64,000 bases of DNA from Ehretia macrophylla (GCA_037974665.1 CM075765.1:10523501-10587500); one strand, 5' to 3'. Counted from the first letter of the stretch, positions 1 to 12,251 are shown. Numbers and translations are program-made. Notes: generated from the sequence alone by a model not told the origin.

Positions 1-1235
1 TCATTTATAACATAAGACCTGATGTTAGTTATGTTATGGGAGTTCTTAGTCGGTTTTTAAATAAACCGAGACAAAGTCACGGGCAAGTAGGGATGCGGAT
101 CCTCAAATATCTCAAAGGTACATTGGAGTATGGGATATCATATATGTTTAGAGATATTTTATGTGGGTACTGTGAATCATACTTGGCTAGTGATATTGAG
201 TCAAGAAAATCTGTTACAGGTTACGTATTCATATTCAGTGGTGGAATTATCTCATGGGCTAATAAGAAACAAACCACAGTTACACTTTCATCAACGGAGG
301 CAGAACACAAGGCTGCTTGTGTAGCATCCTATGAAGCTGTTTGGCTACGACGCATCATGATTGATATAGGCATTCTAATAAAGGAAACAACAATGCTAAA
401 ATGTGACAGTTAGAGTTGTATAGCCATGTCAAAGAATCTGGTATTTTATGCTAGAACAAAACACATAGAGATTTAGTATCACTATGTGAGGGAACTGATC
501 GAGGAATGTGAAATCTACATGGTGTACTACCCTACAGAATAAAATTGTGTAGATATCTTCACTAAAGCATTATGGAGCGTCTAGTTGAGCAAACATCTTC
601 AAACATTGGGTGTTGGCCCAATAGCTTAGTCAATATGAGGTGAACATTGAGGGGGGTATTAGTATATGTCAATGCCCACCTCATCATAAGTATCATTAAT
701 TTATTTGGTAGCATAAATTAACGATTTTGACTTAAATGTCAATGAGGTCAAAAGAGATTGCGATAGCTACAAGAAAGAAGTTCGGGAATTTGGAGTTACC
801 TAAGATGACATTGGGATGATGCAATACTAAAGTCAATAAATTTGACCAAAAGAAGCTTCCTAAAAGTTGGCTTGGATGCTAGCCACCCATGTGGTCAATT
901 GAAGCCATATGATAAATATGGGTGGTAAATACTTTGAACATGGTTGGTAAACCAACCAAGATGGAAAATATTTGATAGGAAGTCTCATATGGCGGGCTAG
1001 ATGAATTCTATAAATAGGCATGCATTAGTTCATCAAATCATTCACAAAATACCACCAAACATAACTCCTAAGTTAGTTTCTCTTTCTTGTATTCTTCTTG
1101 TAAGTCCAGAAACCATTGAAGCTCTAATCTTGATAGCGCACAGTGAGACTATTATCTTGTAAGTTTTTATATTGAATTGTTATAAAGAATAGTATTATCT
1201 TTTTACTTGATTATTGTTTAGACGTTTCTAGGAAC
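1..1235 (+). mobile_element. Ty1/copia retrotransposon, 3' part (cut by window edge)
   Basis: The left edge holds the RNase H end of a copia pol, a purine run (about 648-657, six consecutive G) that fits a polypurine tract, and then a probable 3' LTR from about 658 to 1235. The LTR ends are soft: the expected TG start has decayed and the CA end is chosen near 1233. The rest of the element lies outside the window. Family assignment rests on the RNase H motifs; the LTR limits are inferred. Confidence 0.8.
36..624 (+). pseudogene. copia pol remnant: end of RT and RNase H domain
   Basis: RNase H degrades the RNA strand during reverse transcription of the element. The open part (36-413) carries the recognisable copia series: KYLKGT, then SRKSVTGYVF, GGIISWANKKQ, TLSSTEAEH and AVWLRR. 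After a stop at 411-413 the same reading resumes with an ARTKHIEI block and the closing VDIFTKAL block near 550-575, with further in-frame stops and a shifted end. It is a dead copy: at least three stop codons interrupt a domain that is continuous in active copia elements. The more 5' domains lie beyond the window edge. Confidence 0.85.
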
Positions 1236-1479
1236 TTTACAACATTCTTACACATATTTTGTAACAGGCTTTTTCAGAAAGGTCCTACCATGATGCATCC
1301 TAATACTATATATTGCAGCATCAGATTCAATATCTAACAGAAAAAACAAATAGTAAAGAAATAAACAATTAAATAATAATGATATCCAATTTAATAACAA
1401 TGACAACCAATTTAATAACATTTAGCAAATTTAATAATAATTGTCAAAATTGCCAAAATTTGACATTACGATTTTGATT

Positions 1480-1850
1480 TAGAACCATTATGATTTGTTA
1501 AAATTTGGATTATAGCTCTAAACAAAAATCCCGAAAATTAGGATTACGGGTTTAGAACCATAATCCCAAAATTTGGGATTACAGGTTTTGAACCCATAAT
1601 GACAACTTTTTGGGATTACGGGTTCTAAACCCATAATCCCAACTTTTTGAGATTATGGTTCTGAACCTGAACCATAATCCTAAATTTGGGATAAAGGTTT
1701 AGAGCGAATCATAAATCCCTAATTGGGATACAGTTCGTTCAAAACCATAAATCCCAAATTGGTATTATGTTTCGAACCGTAATTCCAAATTGGGATTACG
1801 ATTCTATAGCAACGAACCATAATTCCGATTTGTGATTAGAATTTTAGAAC
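1480..1850. repeat. degenerate palindromic tandem array, unit about 36-45 bp
   Basis: Repeats of the form AACCCATAATCCCAA / TTTGGGATTACGGGTT follow each other about eight times from 1480 to 1850. Each unit is nearly self-complementary (for example TAATCCCAAA and TTTGGGATTA at 1561-1581), so the array could form a series of hairpins. Units differ by several bases and spacing drifts, so it is old. No gene is seen in it. Confidence 0.7.
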
Positions 1851-2467
1851 CCTCATTAACTTTAGGGCAAAAAAAAATATTACATATTATATATTGGAGC
1901 ATCAGCATTACTTCGCCTTCGAACATAAGGCATTGTGTTTGAAAATGACATCGATTTGGGGTATAATGAGGTTTAGATTTGGGATTGAGTTTGGGTTGGT
2001 AAAATTAGGGATTAAAAGTTGAAATTGAGAGTAGGGTTTTTTTTTACGGTAGATTAGAGGATTGGGATGTAGATTTGGTGAGATTAGTGGCAAGAGGGGT
2101 AGGGTAGACATTTTGGAGTATAGTATAGGGTAAAAAGGTCATTTAAGGCTTTTTCCATTAAATCTAACCCCAAAGTTAACGGTAGGACTAATTTGAGATT
2201 TTTAGACAAACATATAGGACTAAATTGAATTCTTGGTGAAACATATAGGATTATTGGTACAATTCATCCTAAAAGTTTATACTGTTAGTGAGTGGTTTAT
2301 TATCTTTAACACACTTCCACAAATATATGCGGAGTTGATTAACCTTTTAGTACCTAAATTTTAATACCATATTAAATTACTACCTCATCTAAAAGTTTAA
2401 AGCTCTTAAAGAAAAAATATATAATATTTATTATCTTTAATAGTCATATGTTGCAGTTTGTGATAGG
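1851..2467. other. AT-rich gap, no gene seen
   Basis: No supported coding sequence. A stretch at about 2140-2290 (CATATAGGACTAAATTGAA and the similar CATATAGGATTATTGG) resembles the end of a MULE-type element, but no matching inverted copy was found on its left, so it is not called. An open frame on the minus strand (1908-2111) is low-complexity and shows no family motif. Confidence 0.4.
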
Positions 2468-2662
2468 TAGAGCTGGCATATAGGCCAGCCAGACACGGTC
2501 ATGGGTGATTATTGAGTCCGACTCGAGATAGATGTTTAATGGGCTGAGCTGGACTGGACTTATTTTTTAGAATACAGGACCCATCTTGGCTCACAAGTCC
2601 GCTACCATAGGTCACGAGTTGGGTTGGGCCAACCCATTTTTTTGTGATTATTGTATTTTGAA

Positions 2663-2694
<32 letters not shown>

Positions 2695-3784
2695 ATTTAA
2701 ACTTAACTTTTTTTAAGAAAAGTTAATTTAATGATTAACGAAACACAAATTGATTGATAATATTAACATAAATGATAAAATATTACATAACAAAGTTTTA
2801 GTTCATGAGACACGAATGCACTAGTAATATAAACATAAAAATTAACCATTACATATATGCTTGATGAAAACTAGCGGAGAAGTTCTCTATTTTATTATGC
2901 TCCTTATACAGGTGTTAGGCCTTCTAGGGGTGGTGGTGGGCTTGGCGGTAATGGCTTTCCAAATACTTGTTCCAGTAGTATTGGTGGGCCTTGTGGCAGT
3001 GGTTGAATAATCATTTCAGGATTAAAATAGTTTGGTACATTTGAGTATTGAGATAAAAGGTATTTTACAAGTGTCTCAATTCTACATAAACAACAAAATA
3101 TAAATTTACGTTGACGATAGCTACAAATTATAAGGTCCTGTTCTTCAAAGTACGCAAAATGATTCCAAATCTCTAATGAATATAATCAGTGTGAAAAATT
3201 TTCTTCTCATATAGTCATAGTTATAATGTATAGTGTTGTAATAAAATGAATGGATAAATATTTCAATAAAAGTAATATTATTATTAAAAGAATACCTCAA
3301 CCAAATTCAATTAAAGAAAAGTGAAACTCCTCTTCTTGAAAATAAATTAAGACTTGAAAGTTTAATGAGCCTTGAAACTTTGAACAATTGAAAGTTAAAA
3401 GTCTTGAGATTAACTTGGAACAATTGAAATTACTAGTTACTATGACTTACATTGCATAATGCATAATATTTCAATTGTTTTTAATAAGTGGGCTTGAGTT
3501 GTGCTTAATTTGTGCTGGGCTCGAGTTAGCCTCGAGACGGATCTTATCTGCGCTAGAAATAGGCCTGAACTAGGCTCAAGCTAGGCTCGTGGGCTAGGCA
3601 TATGTCGAAATAGGCCCAAACTCAAATGGGCTAGGTTAAAAATTACATAACCCAGCTCAACCCACTTAGATATAGTGGGTTGGGCTGAGTTGAGCCCACA
3701 TTCAACCGAGCTGTGACTGGGCCAAAATTTTTATGTGTTGGGCTGGGATGGGCCTATATCGGCCCAACCCAAATGCCACATCTA
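2468..3784. mobile_element. non-autonomous hAT-like DNA transposon
   Basis: The segment begins TAGAGCTGGCATATAGGCC and ends in the inverse of TAGATGTGGCATTTGGGTT, the TAGNNNTGGCA terminal inverted repeat typical of many plant hAT elements. Both ends are rich in GGGCT/AGCCC subterminal repeats, as expected of hAT transposase binding regions. The interior (about 1.1 kb) encodes no transposase; only a proline-rich minus-strand stretch near 2890-3010 stands out. No convincing 8 bp target duplication remains. It would need a transposase supplied in trans. Confidence 0.7.
2668..2694. repeat. (TA)n microsatellite
   Basis: Uninterrupted TA dinucleotide run inside the hAT-like element. Confidence 0.95.
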
Positions 3785-4740
3785 GATTTAAGGCTATTGT
3801 TTTGGTCCGAATATGCAAAGTGCTTGAACAAGAGAAAAGTCCTCTTTAAACAAACATCTCTCTCTTTAAACAAATAACAATTGGTAAGTGTGATTTTACA
3901 TTTTTTAAGCATTTTAAGGTGCATCGCAAACTCGAAGGTGGCATGAGTTTTAAAGACTTTAGAACTATGAATTTGGCTTTACTATCCAGTCAGGTTTGGA
4001 GGCTTCTTACATCACCTAGGTTCTTTTTGTTTGCCGTAAAATAACTTGCCCTAATTAGTTTTCTTGAAAAATGAAATATTTTTTGGTATTTAGTTGTCAC
4101 ACTATAAAATATTTTTCCAAGGGAAATTTTTACAAAAAATAATGAATTTTATTCTTATGGAGAATTTTTGCATAAAAAATGAATTTTATTATTACAAAAA
4201 ATATTAGTCAAATAAATTTTTTTAAATAGAATTTAAAAAAGAGAAAGAAAAATTAATTCATCTAAAACAAAATTGAAGTATAGAATTTTTCATATAGAAT
4301 AGTAAGTTCATAAAGCATATATAGATTGTATAAGCATCCATAATGATATAAATTAGATCATAACTAGTTTAAGTATCATACCTCAAATATAAGTAATAGT
4401 ACTAACATCTATAATATTTTAAGTATATCCATAATCATATCTATCATAGTTTTTGACAAAAATAATATTTATCATAGTTGAAGCAAATTCATTATACATA
4501 AATAATATTAAATATTCACCGTGGTTGAAGCAACCATTCATTAACTTTCATCAACCAATAACACCTGATGTTGCTAAATGAATTTGAAGATCTAAACCCT
4601 TCGAAGCTTATTGTTTTTGGCCATAAAAGCTTCAGCTTGTATCTCCCGATCCACAAGGTAGTCAAATACTGTCATCAAAACCTCTGTATAAAGCTCAGAT
4701 ACAATAAACTCACTTTGGCTCAATCAGTCAACTACATTAG

Positions 4741-5447
4741 CTAGTTGCCCAAGTTTTTCTTCTTTAAGCTTAGAAGTTGGATCTTCACATTGCGAGGTCT
4801 TTTGTAATGAGACCTTGTACTCAAAGGGTGAGCAGAAGAAGATGTGTCCATTGTCTTGTTTATGCTTACATCCACATCAACATCATCCACTAGTGTGGAG
4901 TTAACTTCAAAAGCTTCATTCAAGTTGATATCGGTGAATGACTTTGCAAAGTTTTCAATCACCATATCTTTACCAACCACTCAAGTCATCTCATCATACA
5001 TCTCGATCTTCTTGTTCAAGTATTTCTCAAGACTTGGATGAGCCTGTAATGAAAATAAAAGTACGAAGCAAACATCAACAAACATCAAGATATATAGAGT
5101 TTTACATAAATAGTTGAAATATTACTGTGACTTCTTTATCGTACACATACTTGGGACATGCGATCATCTTCATGTTGTTATCCCAACCGAAGCCACTTTT
5201 TGCTTTGAGTTGCATAATTATCTTCCATTCTTTTTTGGTAGTCCTTAAATGATTTTCAACATGATCAACTTGACAATCAATAACAAATTTATTAAGAAAT
5301 GCCTTGGCAACATGTATAAAGCTATCAATCTTGAAAGTGGATGAAGGTTTGTTTCCTTTCATTGCCGCCTTTGCAATAATTCCATGACATTAGGTTTGAC
5401 CACCTGAATTGTTTTGCTTTATCTTTTGCATCCTTTGATTTATTCAT
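4741..5447 (-). pseudogene. PIF/Harbinger ORF1, Myb/SANT-like DNA-binding protein (broken)
   Basis: ORF1 proteins of PIF/Harbinger elements bind the element ends and assist the transposase. The reading starts at 5447 with MNKSKDAKDKAKQF. A frameshift near 5360 leads into KGNKPSSTFK and the trihelix core (VDHVENHLRT, then SGFGWDNNMKMI, then YDKEV). An intron with GT-AG borders fits 5044-5125; after it come AHPSLEKYLNKKIEMYDE, a stop near 4990, and a C-terminal part (VGKDM, ENFAKSF) ending at 4741. Domain order and spacing match plant Harbinger ORF1. The frameshift and in-frame stop make it a pseudogene. Confidence 0.75.
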
Positions 5448-5695
5448 GACTACATACAAACATATAAGATTTAGAGGAATAGTAAATCATCAATCAAGCA
5501 ATCTACATTCTACAATAAATAATGCATTTGACTAATAAGGAAAGCATTTAAGAAGTAAACATACCGTAACAGTCAAAACAACAAATTCAACAACTAATAA
5601 ACCATAAAAATAAAACCAACAAACTAGTCAATACAACAATATCTAGGGAGACCATTACATAATAGTAAACAATCTGAAATATGAGAACTTATGCA

Positions 5696-7057
5696 TTAAT
5701 TATCTACTATATTGTTGTAATCATTCCACATTATTGCTGCTATCATATCTCTTATTGCAAACTTTTCTCAGGTTTTTTTTCCTTCTACTCTCTTTGGCTT
5801 AATGTAGGTCTTCTATTTTCTATCCGAACATTTTTTCCAATCCATCAATAATGAAATCGTGTGAATTAGCACCCATTATGAGGTTATGAAGGATACAACT
5901 TGCCATCACAACATCAACTTGTGTTTCACATATAACCAATGTGGTCAAGCATCAATTACACGAAAGTGTTTTTTCAATATCCCAAAACTATGTTCGATGA
6001 TTGTCTTCAACAAGGAGTGGTGAATATTAAATAATTCATTCTTATTTTCAAGTGGATGATAACTAAATTCTGTGAGATGATATCTAAAACGAAGATAAGG
6101 GGAAATGATTCCATTATGGATGTTATATCCAGCATCACCTAGGTAATACTTGCCTACAATTAAATAAGAAATTGTATAATTATTTTATATTTCATATGCA
6201 TATACATACACACATGATTGCAAATCTATTTTCTAATACCTTCAGGAATCTTAAGATCGTCTTGCCTTGATAGGGCATCAGTCAATACAAGTGAGTCATG
6301 CGCACTTCCTTCCCAACCAGTTAAGACATAAGTGAATCTTAAATCAAAAGTGATGACTACCAATACATTTTGTGTTGTTTCAATCTTTACGACCATGAAA
6401 TTTAACTCGAAATTCAAAAGGGACATTTGTTTCAACATGAGTTCCATCAATTGTTCCCATACAATCCTCTTGACAAACATTACTAATAAACGTTTTGAGA
6501 AGATTAATGCAAAAGGAAAATATCATCTAATAAAAAAATAAAACTTACCTAAAAAGAAGAAAAAATCTTCTATTGTTTGTGATTTGGGAATGTGTTCAAA
6601 TCAATGGGTCTTATATAATATACTTGTACAACTTTAAGATTGTTGTCAATACAATTTTAAAGTATCAATGTACAGTCTCCACTGATCGATAAAATTTTCC
6701 ACTAATAAGCTAAAACCTAAGATTGTGTTCTAATATTAGTAGGAATATGATTATTTATTCCTTGATAGATAATTTTTTTTGGGTTCATTAAATTATTTGT
6801 AATAAGAAGATCACAAAGTTTATTTTAAAAATAGATTTCATACAGAGTTGCTCGACACAATGAGTGTCAGAACGACAAAATATATTGTTCATAAAAAAAT
6901 CTCTCTCACACTCTACATGAAACCGAGGTTGTCTACGTACAAATTGCTTATGCTTAAATTTTCTTAAATAGACATGACATACAGTTAGAGCCACTGCAAC
7001 CACAACAATGGTTATGACATGAATTTGTTTCCTGCGATCTATGAAAGCTTTCCACAA
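5696..7057 (-). pseudogene. PIF/Harbinger transposase (DDE_4 / HARBI1-like), broken
   Basis: This is the nuclease that cuts and joins element ends. An N-terminal part lies at 6788-7057 (VRRQPRFHVE, then RDFFMNN). The catalytic core follows: GTIDGTHV with the first Asp near 6450, then after a one-base frameshift near 6395 [23 protein letters not shown] with the second Asp, and LKIPEG. An intron with intact GT-AG ends fits 6154-6239 and rejoins the frame to KYYLGDAGY. The third acidic residue is in IEHSFGILKKHF near 5960. The C-terminus (RDMIAAIMW) ends at the stop 5696-5698. All three acidic positions are visible, but at least one frameshift, several stops and a gap between 6540 and 6788 break the frame. 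Confidence 0.8.
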
Positions 7058-7854
7058 TTGAATAGTAACATAATAATGACAATAATCTAATCAATATAAC
7101 TATTACTTCAAAAAATTAAAAAATAAAAACCAATTAATACAACTATTACTTCTCAAAAAATAAAAAATAAAAACTAATCAATACAACTATGAACACAATC
7201 ACTATAAAAAATAATTATCACATCTAGTAGTAATGGATTTTCCTCTCCATTTATCACAATTTCTGCTTTTCAAAAATTTATAATGGATTAAAGTGTGCTA
7301 GGTAATAGGGTGGTATGTTTAGATCATTTATTTCACCAAATCATACGAGACTAGGAATTCAGAATAATTTCTTTCACAATCCATACAAAAGGCAATTCGA
7401 TCTACAAAACTCATGCTATGCGCAAGGTCTGGGAAAAGATCGAACTACTAATTAAATAACAAAGGAAATAAGCAATAGAGCTTTCAAAGTTTTTCAATGC
7501 CATTAAAATATTGCTATTGCTAGGAACGTGGAAATACAAAATTACTACATTGAAAAAGAGATGATATACCAAAGTACACCAAGTTTCAAAAAAGCAAAAG
7601 AAAAGAGCAGACAACTGATAATGTCTTCACCATGAGCTTAAGTTTGTGGAATTGATCAATCCATCCACAACTTTCCAATACTTCGATCAAAACTCTTTAT
7701 AGACATCATATTTAGCCAAATAACAAAGTATAAATTACGAAAGATAAAAGAAGAATTCATCAGATTTGGGGTTTAGGAGATTGACAAGTTTTTTCCCTTA
7801 AAAACATCATCATCATTAACAACAACAACATAAGAGATACATACATGTGTATAT

Positions 7855-7902
7855 CTATGTGTGTGTGTATGTATGTATGTATGTATGTATGTATGTATAT
7901 AC
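7855..7902. repeat. (GTAT)n microsatellite
   Basis: GTGTGTGTAT followed by about eight GTAT units, inside the 5' part of the Harbinger element. Confidence 0.9.
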
Positions 7903-8504
7903 ATGACTTCTATCTTCGTTTTGTGTCAATTGTAACATCACCATCATCTTTTCTTTCTTAGAAATCATCATCATTATTATCAATAACAATAAGAAATATA
8001 AAGGGTGTGAGAAAGAGAAATGAAGATCATTTTGTGTTGGTATGCTTGTGAATTAAAAAAAAAAAAAAGTTACCCTAGATCTAGATCCAATCTGTAAGCA
8101 GTTGAGAGAGACAAATGTTGTAAAGTGGTATAAGAGAGATATTGTAAAGTGGTACAAGAGAAAGCACGCTTGTAGGAGAAGAAAATATTTTACTCATTTT
8201 TCAACTAAAGATTTTCCTTGTTTGGAAAATATTTTTACAGTTGACCGAATTTTCTGTATTACCAAACTCCATAAAATTCAGAAAATATTTTTCAGCAAAC
8301 AAAAAGAGCCCTAATCACCTTTAGATTGAAAAAATTTGTCACAGGCCATCTTGGTACTAGAGAAATTTTTACAAGGTAGTATTTTATTAAAAATGGAAGC
8401 TCTGCGACAAATTGGTAATTACAAGTGTATTTCTATTCGGGAAGACCCTAGGCTGCCTAAGAGTCTTGCACTATTACAATCCATCAATTGTACCAATTGC
8501 GTTT

Positions 8505-10105
8505 TTATACAATAAATAATAATAATAATAATATGTAAAATAATGCAACAACAAGATAGTATAAGTCTTCGTTGACCATGCGAATGGCTACCCAAAGGTC
8601 ATTCTCAAACAATTGAAATTATCACATAGAGAAATTTGTACTAAACAAATAAAGAAAATTAAAGTGGAATTAGAAGGTTAATTAACTAAAAAGTAAGAAT
8701 TGACTAATAACCGGTTATCTTAACTAAAAATAAATTCTGCGTTTGGAGTTGTTATGGAAGAATGCAATCCCAGGTTCCTTTTTTGGACCAACAATGTTAC
8801 TTTTTGATAGTTAGCCTTGATTATTTTACACTATATTTACAAAATTGGAATTAGCTTATATGCACACATTGATTAGAATACAAGCTTTAATCTTACGAGA
8901 TTAATTAATTAAGAATGTTGAAGCATTGCCTAACTCCAGGCATAAATTATTTTTCATTTATCCTAACTAATTAGTATAATTAGTCCTTAATCATTAATTG
9001 AGATCAGAAGGCATGGATTATTTCTAAGGTATACTTTATCTCAATTGTAAATTGATTATTAATCAAGTCCTAATTTAATTTGAATTCATACCCCTAAGAA
9101 TTTACAAGATTCATATAAGGGAAAATATTATTCTTGAAAGACAATCACAACTAACAAGAATACGGATGATCAATAAAAAATCCATTGCATAAAGTTCAAA
9201 ATACAAATGTATGAAATAAAATCCCAAATTCAAGTATAGGTATGAGTAATTTAACTAACGACCATAGGATTTTAGTAGGGTGAACAAATGAGAAAGGTCG
9301 ATAACAACAATAAACTAAAAGAGAGAGAAAGAAAGCTCATAAATGATTGATAAAAGACTTAGTGATGATGGCTTATTTATATTCTTTTAACTTCTTAATG
9401 TTGTAATATATTGTTTTGCCTCTTCCGTTGGCGTCTCTTAACCTTTCTTTAGTGTTGAGGATTGAAAATAGGGATAGAGTCCCATGCTTGATATGCTTGG
9501 AGGTTAAAATTTGGTAAAAAAATGTGTCCAAAATAATCTAGGTTCGTGTTTGGCACTTGAAATCCAAAAACAGTCTATGCTCAGGTATGCCTAACATCTA
9601 TGCTATATAATTGATATGTGGTCGTGCGCATTTAGAGTGTATATGATCATACTTTGCTTCTATGATGGCTCACAAAAAGGCTCTTGAATGCTGAAAGACA
9701 ACACTCGAGTGCAGATTGCCTCATTCCTCATTTTTCAAACATGTATCTGTGTGCACAAATAGAGCACTTGAGCGTTCATTTTTTCTTCCAAGCATAATTT
9801 TGTTCGTTTTTTTTTCTTTTTTACACTCCTTGACCTTTTAACCTCCATTTGCATTCCTTAATCCTCAAGACTCTACCAAGCAATAAGATAATATCAAATG
9901 TAGAGTTTAATTGCAATTCAAATGCAAAGTAAATGAAAACTAATGGATATTGATAATAAAAGTATGAATTTCTCATCCACTATGTTGAATATTAAACAAG
10001 TGATGATTGAAGGAAATAGAAAATAGAATCACAATCTTACAGCCTAACTATTCCCTGATAACATTCAAAAGCTATCACTAGTATTCTCTTGTCTTTTTTC
10101 CCTAA
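8505..10105. other. unidentified insert inside the LINE (about 1.6 kb)
   Basis: LINE coding similarity stops near 8500 and resumes at 10113. The DNA between shows no transposon gene, no clear terminal repeats and no recognisable host gene. It begins with an AAT microsatellite (8513-8532). A non-autonomous element or solo LTR is the simplest guess, but I could not place its ends. Confidence 0.4.
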
Positions 10106-11023
10106 ATGGAAAAGGCTCATATGCACAAAAATTAGGGCACACATTATCAAGGGTAGCTAAAATTGTGCTACATCAACCACAAACATCTTCAACAAATATG
10201 GCTTGCACCTGATACTCGTACCCTAAAACAAAGATCATATGGTAGATAAAAGTCACTCATAAGAGAAACAACTTTCTTCTAAAAGCTTGTAGAAGGGCTT
10301 TGCGAACTCAGGAGATAAATTCTAAATTACAAGTATTATTGATCCCTTTTGTCCTCTATGTGGTCAACACATATAAATAATTGAAAATTTGTTCTGTTTT
10401 TGTTCTTGAAGAAATGATGTTGGATTTCCACTATGCAAATCTTCCCTAATATGAATACAATCAACAAAATTGATAATTGGCTTCTTCTTACATCTTAGAG
10501 TTGCAAGGATGCTGGCTATAAGAAGGGAAAAGGAAAAACAATCATTGCTCAAATTGGAGGGCACATTTGGAATAGGAGAAATACCTTTATGATTGATGGT
10601 ATCATCCCTAATCCATAAAACTCTATGGTTGTTCAAGCTCACCATAGGGGAATACAATATATCGATTGTTCCAATCAATCAGATAATTCTATTGAACTCT
10701 TTAGTTAGTCACTATAATTGAAAGCTATAATGCATAAACCCTCTTTCTCCATCTCACTAGCCCTAATCCTTCCAAGTAGTAAGCCTCTCAACAAGGATAT
10801 ATCAACGTAAACTATGATACCTCATTTGCAATAAGAAACAATACTATATCTACATTCATCCGCTATCTATAGATCTCATAATGGCACAATTATTGAAGGC
10901 AGTGTTTCCAACTTCAAGTGCCAATTATCCATCTAATTAGAGGTGTTCGACAATTGTGATGTCTACTTTATGGCTTCTTACAATAGCTTCAGTGAAGTCA
11001 CTTTTTTACCAGATGTAGATGAG

Positions 11024-11139
11024 ACTATTAAGGATATACATAGTTCAAGCCCTACTAACAACTAGACAATAACCCCACAGTACAATAGCCCTACTATTAA
11101 GGATATACATAGTTCAAGCCCTACTAACAACTAGACAAT
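11024..11139 (+). repeat. two 47 bp direct repeats, period 69
   Basis: The segment starting ACTATTAAGGATATACATAG occurs at 11024-11070 and again, apparently identical, at 11093-11139, separated by 22 bp. It lies in the decayed RNase H region of the LINE and looks like a recent local duplication. Confidence 0.9.
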
Positions 11140-11385
11140 GAAAAGTATTGTAGAGGATATTCTAGTCGTCACTGATTCCTTTGCTCTTAGTAGATTTCAA
11201 CTTGCAAAAAGAGTTGCAAATTTAAGAACTGACTAGTTAGCTAAGCATAATAGAGCAACTACCATTTCTTCTAATTGGCTTAATTGTATTCTCTTAGCAT
11301 TGCAAGACATCTTTAATACAGACTACCTTGAAGAAAAAATTGGTTAATCAAGTACTTTTGCTTATTTAAAAAATAAAAAAGAAAT

Positions 11386-12251
11386 AGCCATATCTTTCTA
11401 AGCCAACCACTAAGGGACAACCAATGATTTATTCTTTTTCCTTTTTTTATTTGTTGAGAACCATAATTGCATTAGAATGAAAAAATAAAAATAAAAAAAG
11501 GAATCCTCAATAATGCTAGGCCAAATTCGAAATAAATACTTACAACAAACCACGAAAAACCTAGAACCACGAAAAACCTAGAACCACCAAAAAAGGTACA
11601 AAAAACAAGAAGCCTTAACCAACATAAAAATTACAAACGAGGCTAAAAAACAAGCAAGGGTATATGGATATATAGTGACAGTACCAATAGATTAAGAAAT
11701 AAGAGGTTGGTAGGGTAGGGTTGTTATTACTGCAACCTATCACAATAACTACTTTGGTATAAAGAGATCAAAATGCTAACAAATAGATCAAAAGTATAAA
11801 GAGAATGAGATGATTTAGGGCTTGAGAGAAAAATGAAAATGAATTGGAAGGTAGCCATAAGGAAGAAAAAAATGGAGGAAGATGAAAGGGACAGAGGGAG
11901 TAGTTACTACAAGCACAAGCTAGAGTATAGAAAGGCTCCACATATTTCAGGGGAAAAAAAAACTCTTTAGACGGAGTTGTTCGACTTGATAGGTTCTGTC
12001 TCATTTTCAATGGTTTTGACATGCATTATTTTAAGTTATTATCACATTTGGTCTAAACTATTTTATAGCCTCATAGGTGATTTTAGGCTTTATCGGGTCT
12101 TATTAGTATAATCTTTTTAGACATATTTGAGTTCCATCTTTGGCTTTAAGTTTATGGCCAAACAAAAGATATATAGACAATTTAAGATCATTTTACTTTT
12201 GTAAGTTTTCATATTCCAAACCAATTAAGGAATGAAGAATCAATTGGAATA
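11386..12251. other. gap; possible minus-strand retroposed fragment
   Basis: No confident gene. Read on the minus strand, 12022 to about 11435 is T-rich and ends in an A-rich tail (plus-strand T-rich run 11435-11457), which resembles the 3' end of a LINE or a retroposed transcript. An 84-codon minus-strand frame (11768-12022) has no family motif. A short tandem duplication of CCACGAAAAACCTAGAA lies near 11553-11587. Confidence 0.3.

Larger units (their letters stand above)
4018..8313 (-). mobile_element. PIF/Harbinger DNA transposon inserted in the LINE
   Basis: The termini are inverted repeats: AGGTTCTTTTTGTTTGC on the left and, read inward from the right, AGGGCTCTTTTTGTTTGC. Between them lie the two genes diagnostic of the superfamily, a Myb/SANT-like ORF1 (4741-5447) and a DDE transposase (5696-7057), both on the minus strand. 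ATCACCT occurs directly outside both ends (4011-4017 and 8314-8320). That is seven bases, whereas PIF/Harbinger elements normally duplicate three. Removing the element and one ATCACCT rejoins the LINE frame as LLTSPLD. Both genes are broken, so the copy is probably dead but retains most parts. Confidence 0.8.
3919..11385 (+). pseudogene. L1-like LINE ORF2 remnant, split by insertions
   Basis: Several in-order fragments of a plant non-LTR retrotransposon ORF2 lie on the plus strand. At 3919-4017 there is EGGMSFKDF...LALLSSQVWRLL, the region after the RT. At 8321-8500, in more than one frame, there are YFIKNGSS and then ALRQIGNYKCISIREDPRLP. At 10113-10160 is RLICTKIRAHIIKGS, at 10285-10370 the zinc-binding part (ACRRALRTQE, then PFCPLCGQ), at 10546-10612 HIWNRRNTF, and at 11150-11340 an RNase H-like end with RVANL and SSNWLNC. 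The 3' end is an A-rich tail at about 11363-11385. Frameshifts and stops are frequent. The first two fragments are separated by a PIF/Harbinger element, the next by an unidentified ~1.6 kb insert. The RT catalytic domain and everything 5' of it are absent. Confidence 0.75.

Noticed and set aside
1480-1850. CRISPR-like repeat array
   Set aside because: Units are degenerate and contiguous without unique spacers, and the DNA is from a plant nucleus.
2140-2290. Possible right end of a MULE
   Set aside because: No inverted partner or 9 bp target duplication could be found.
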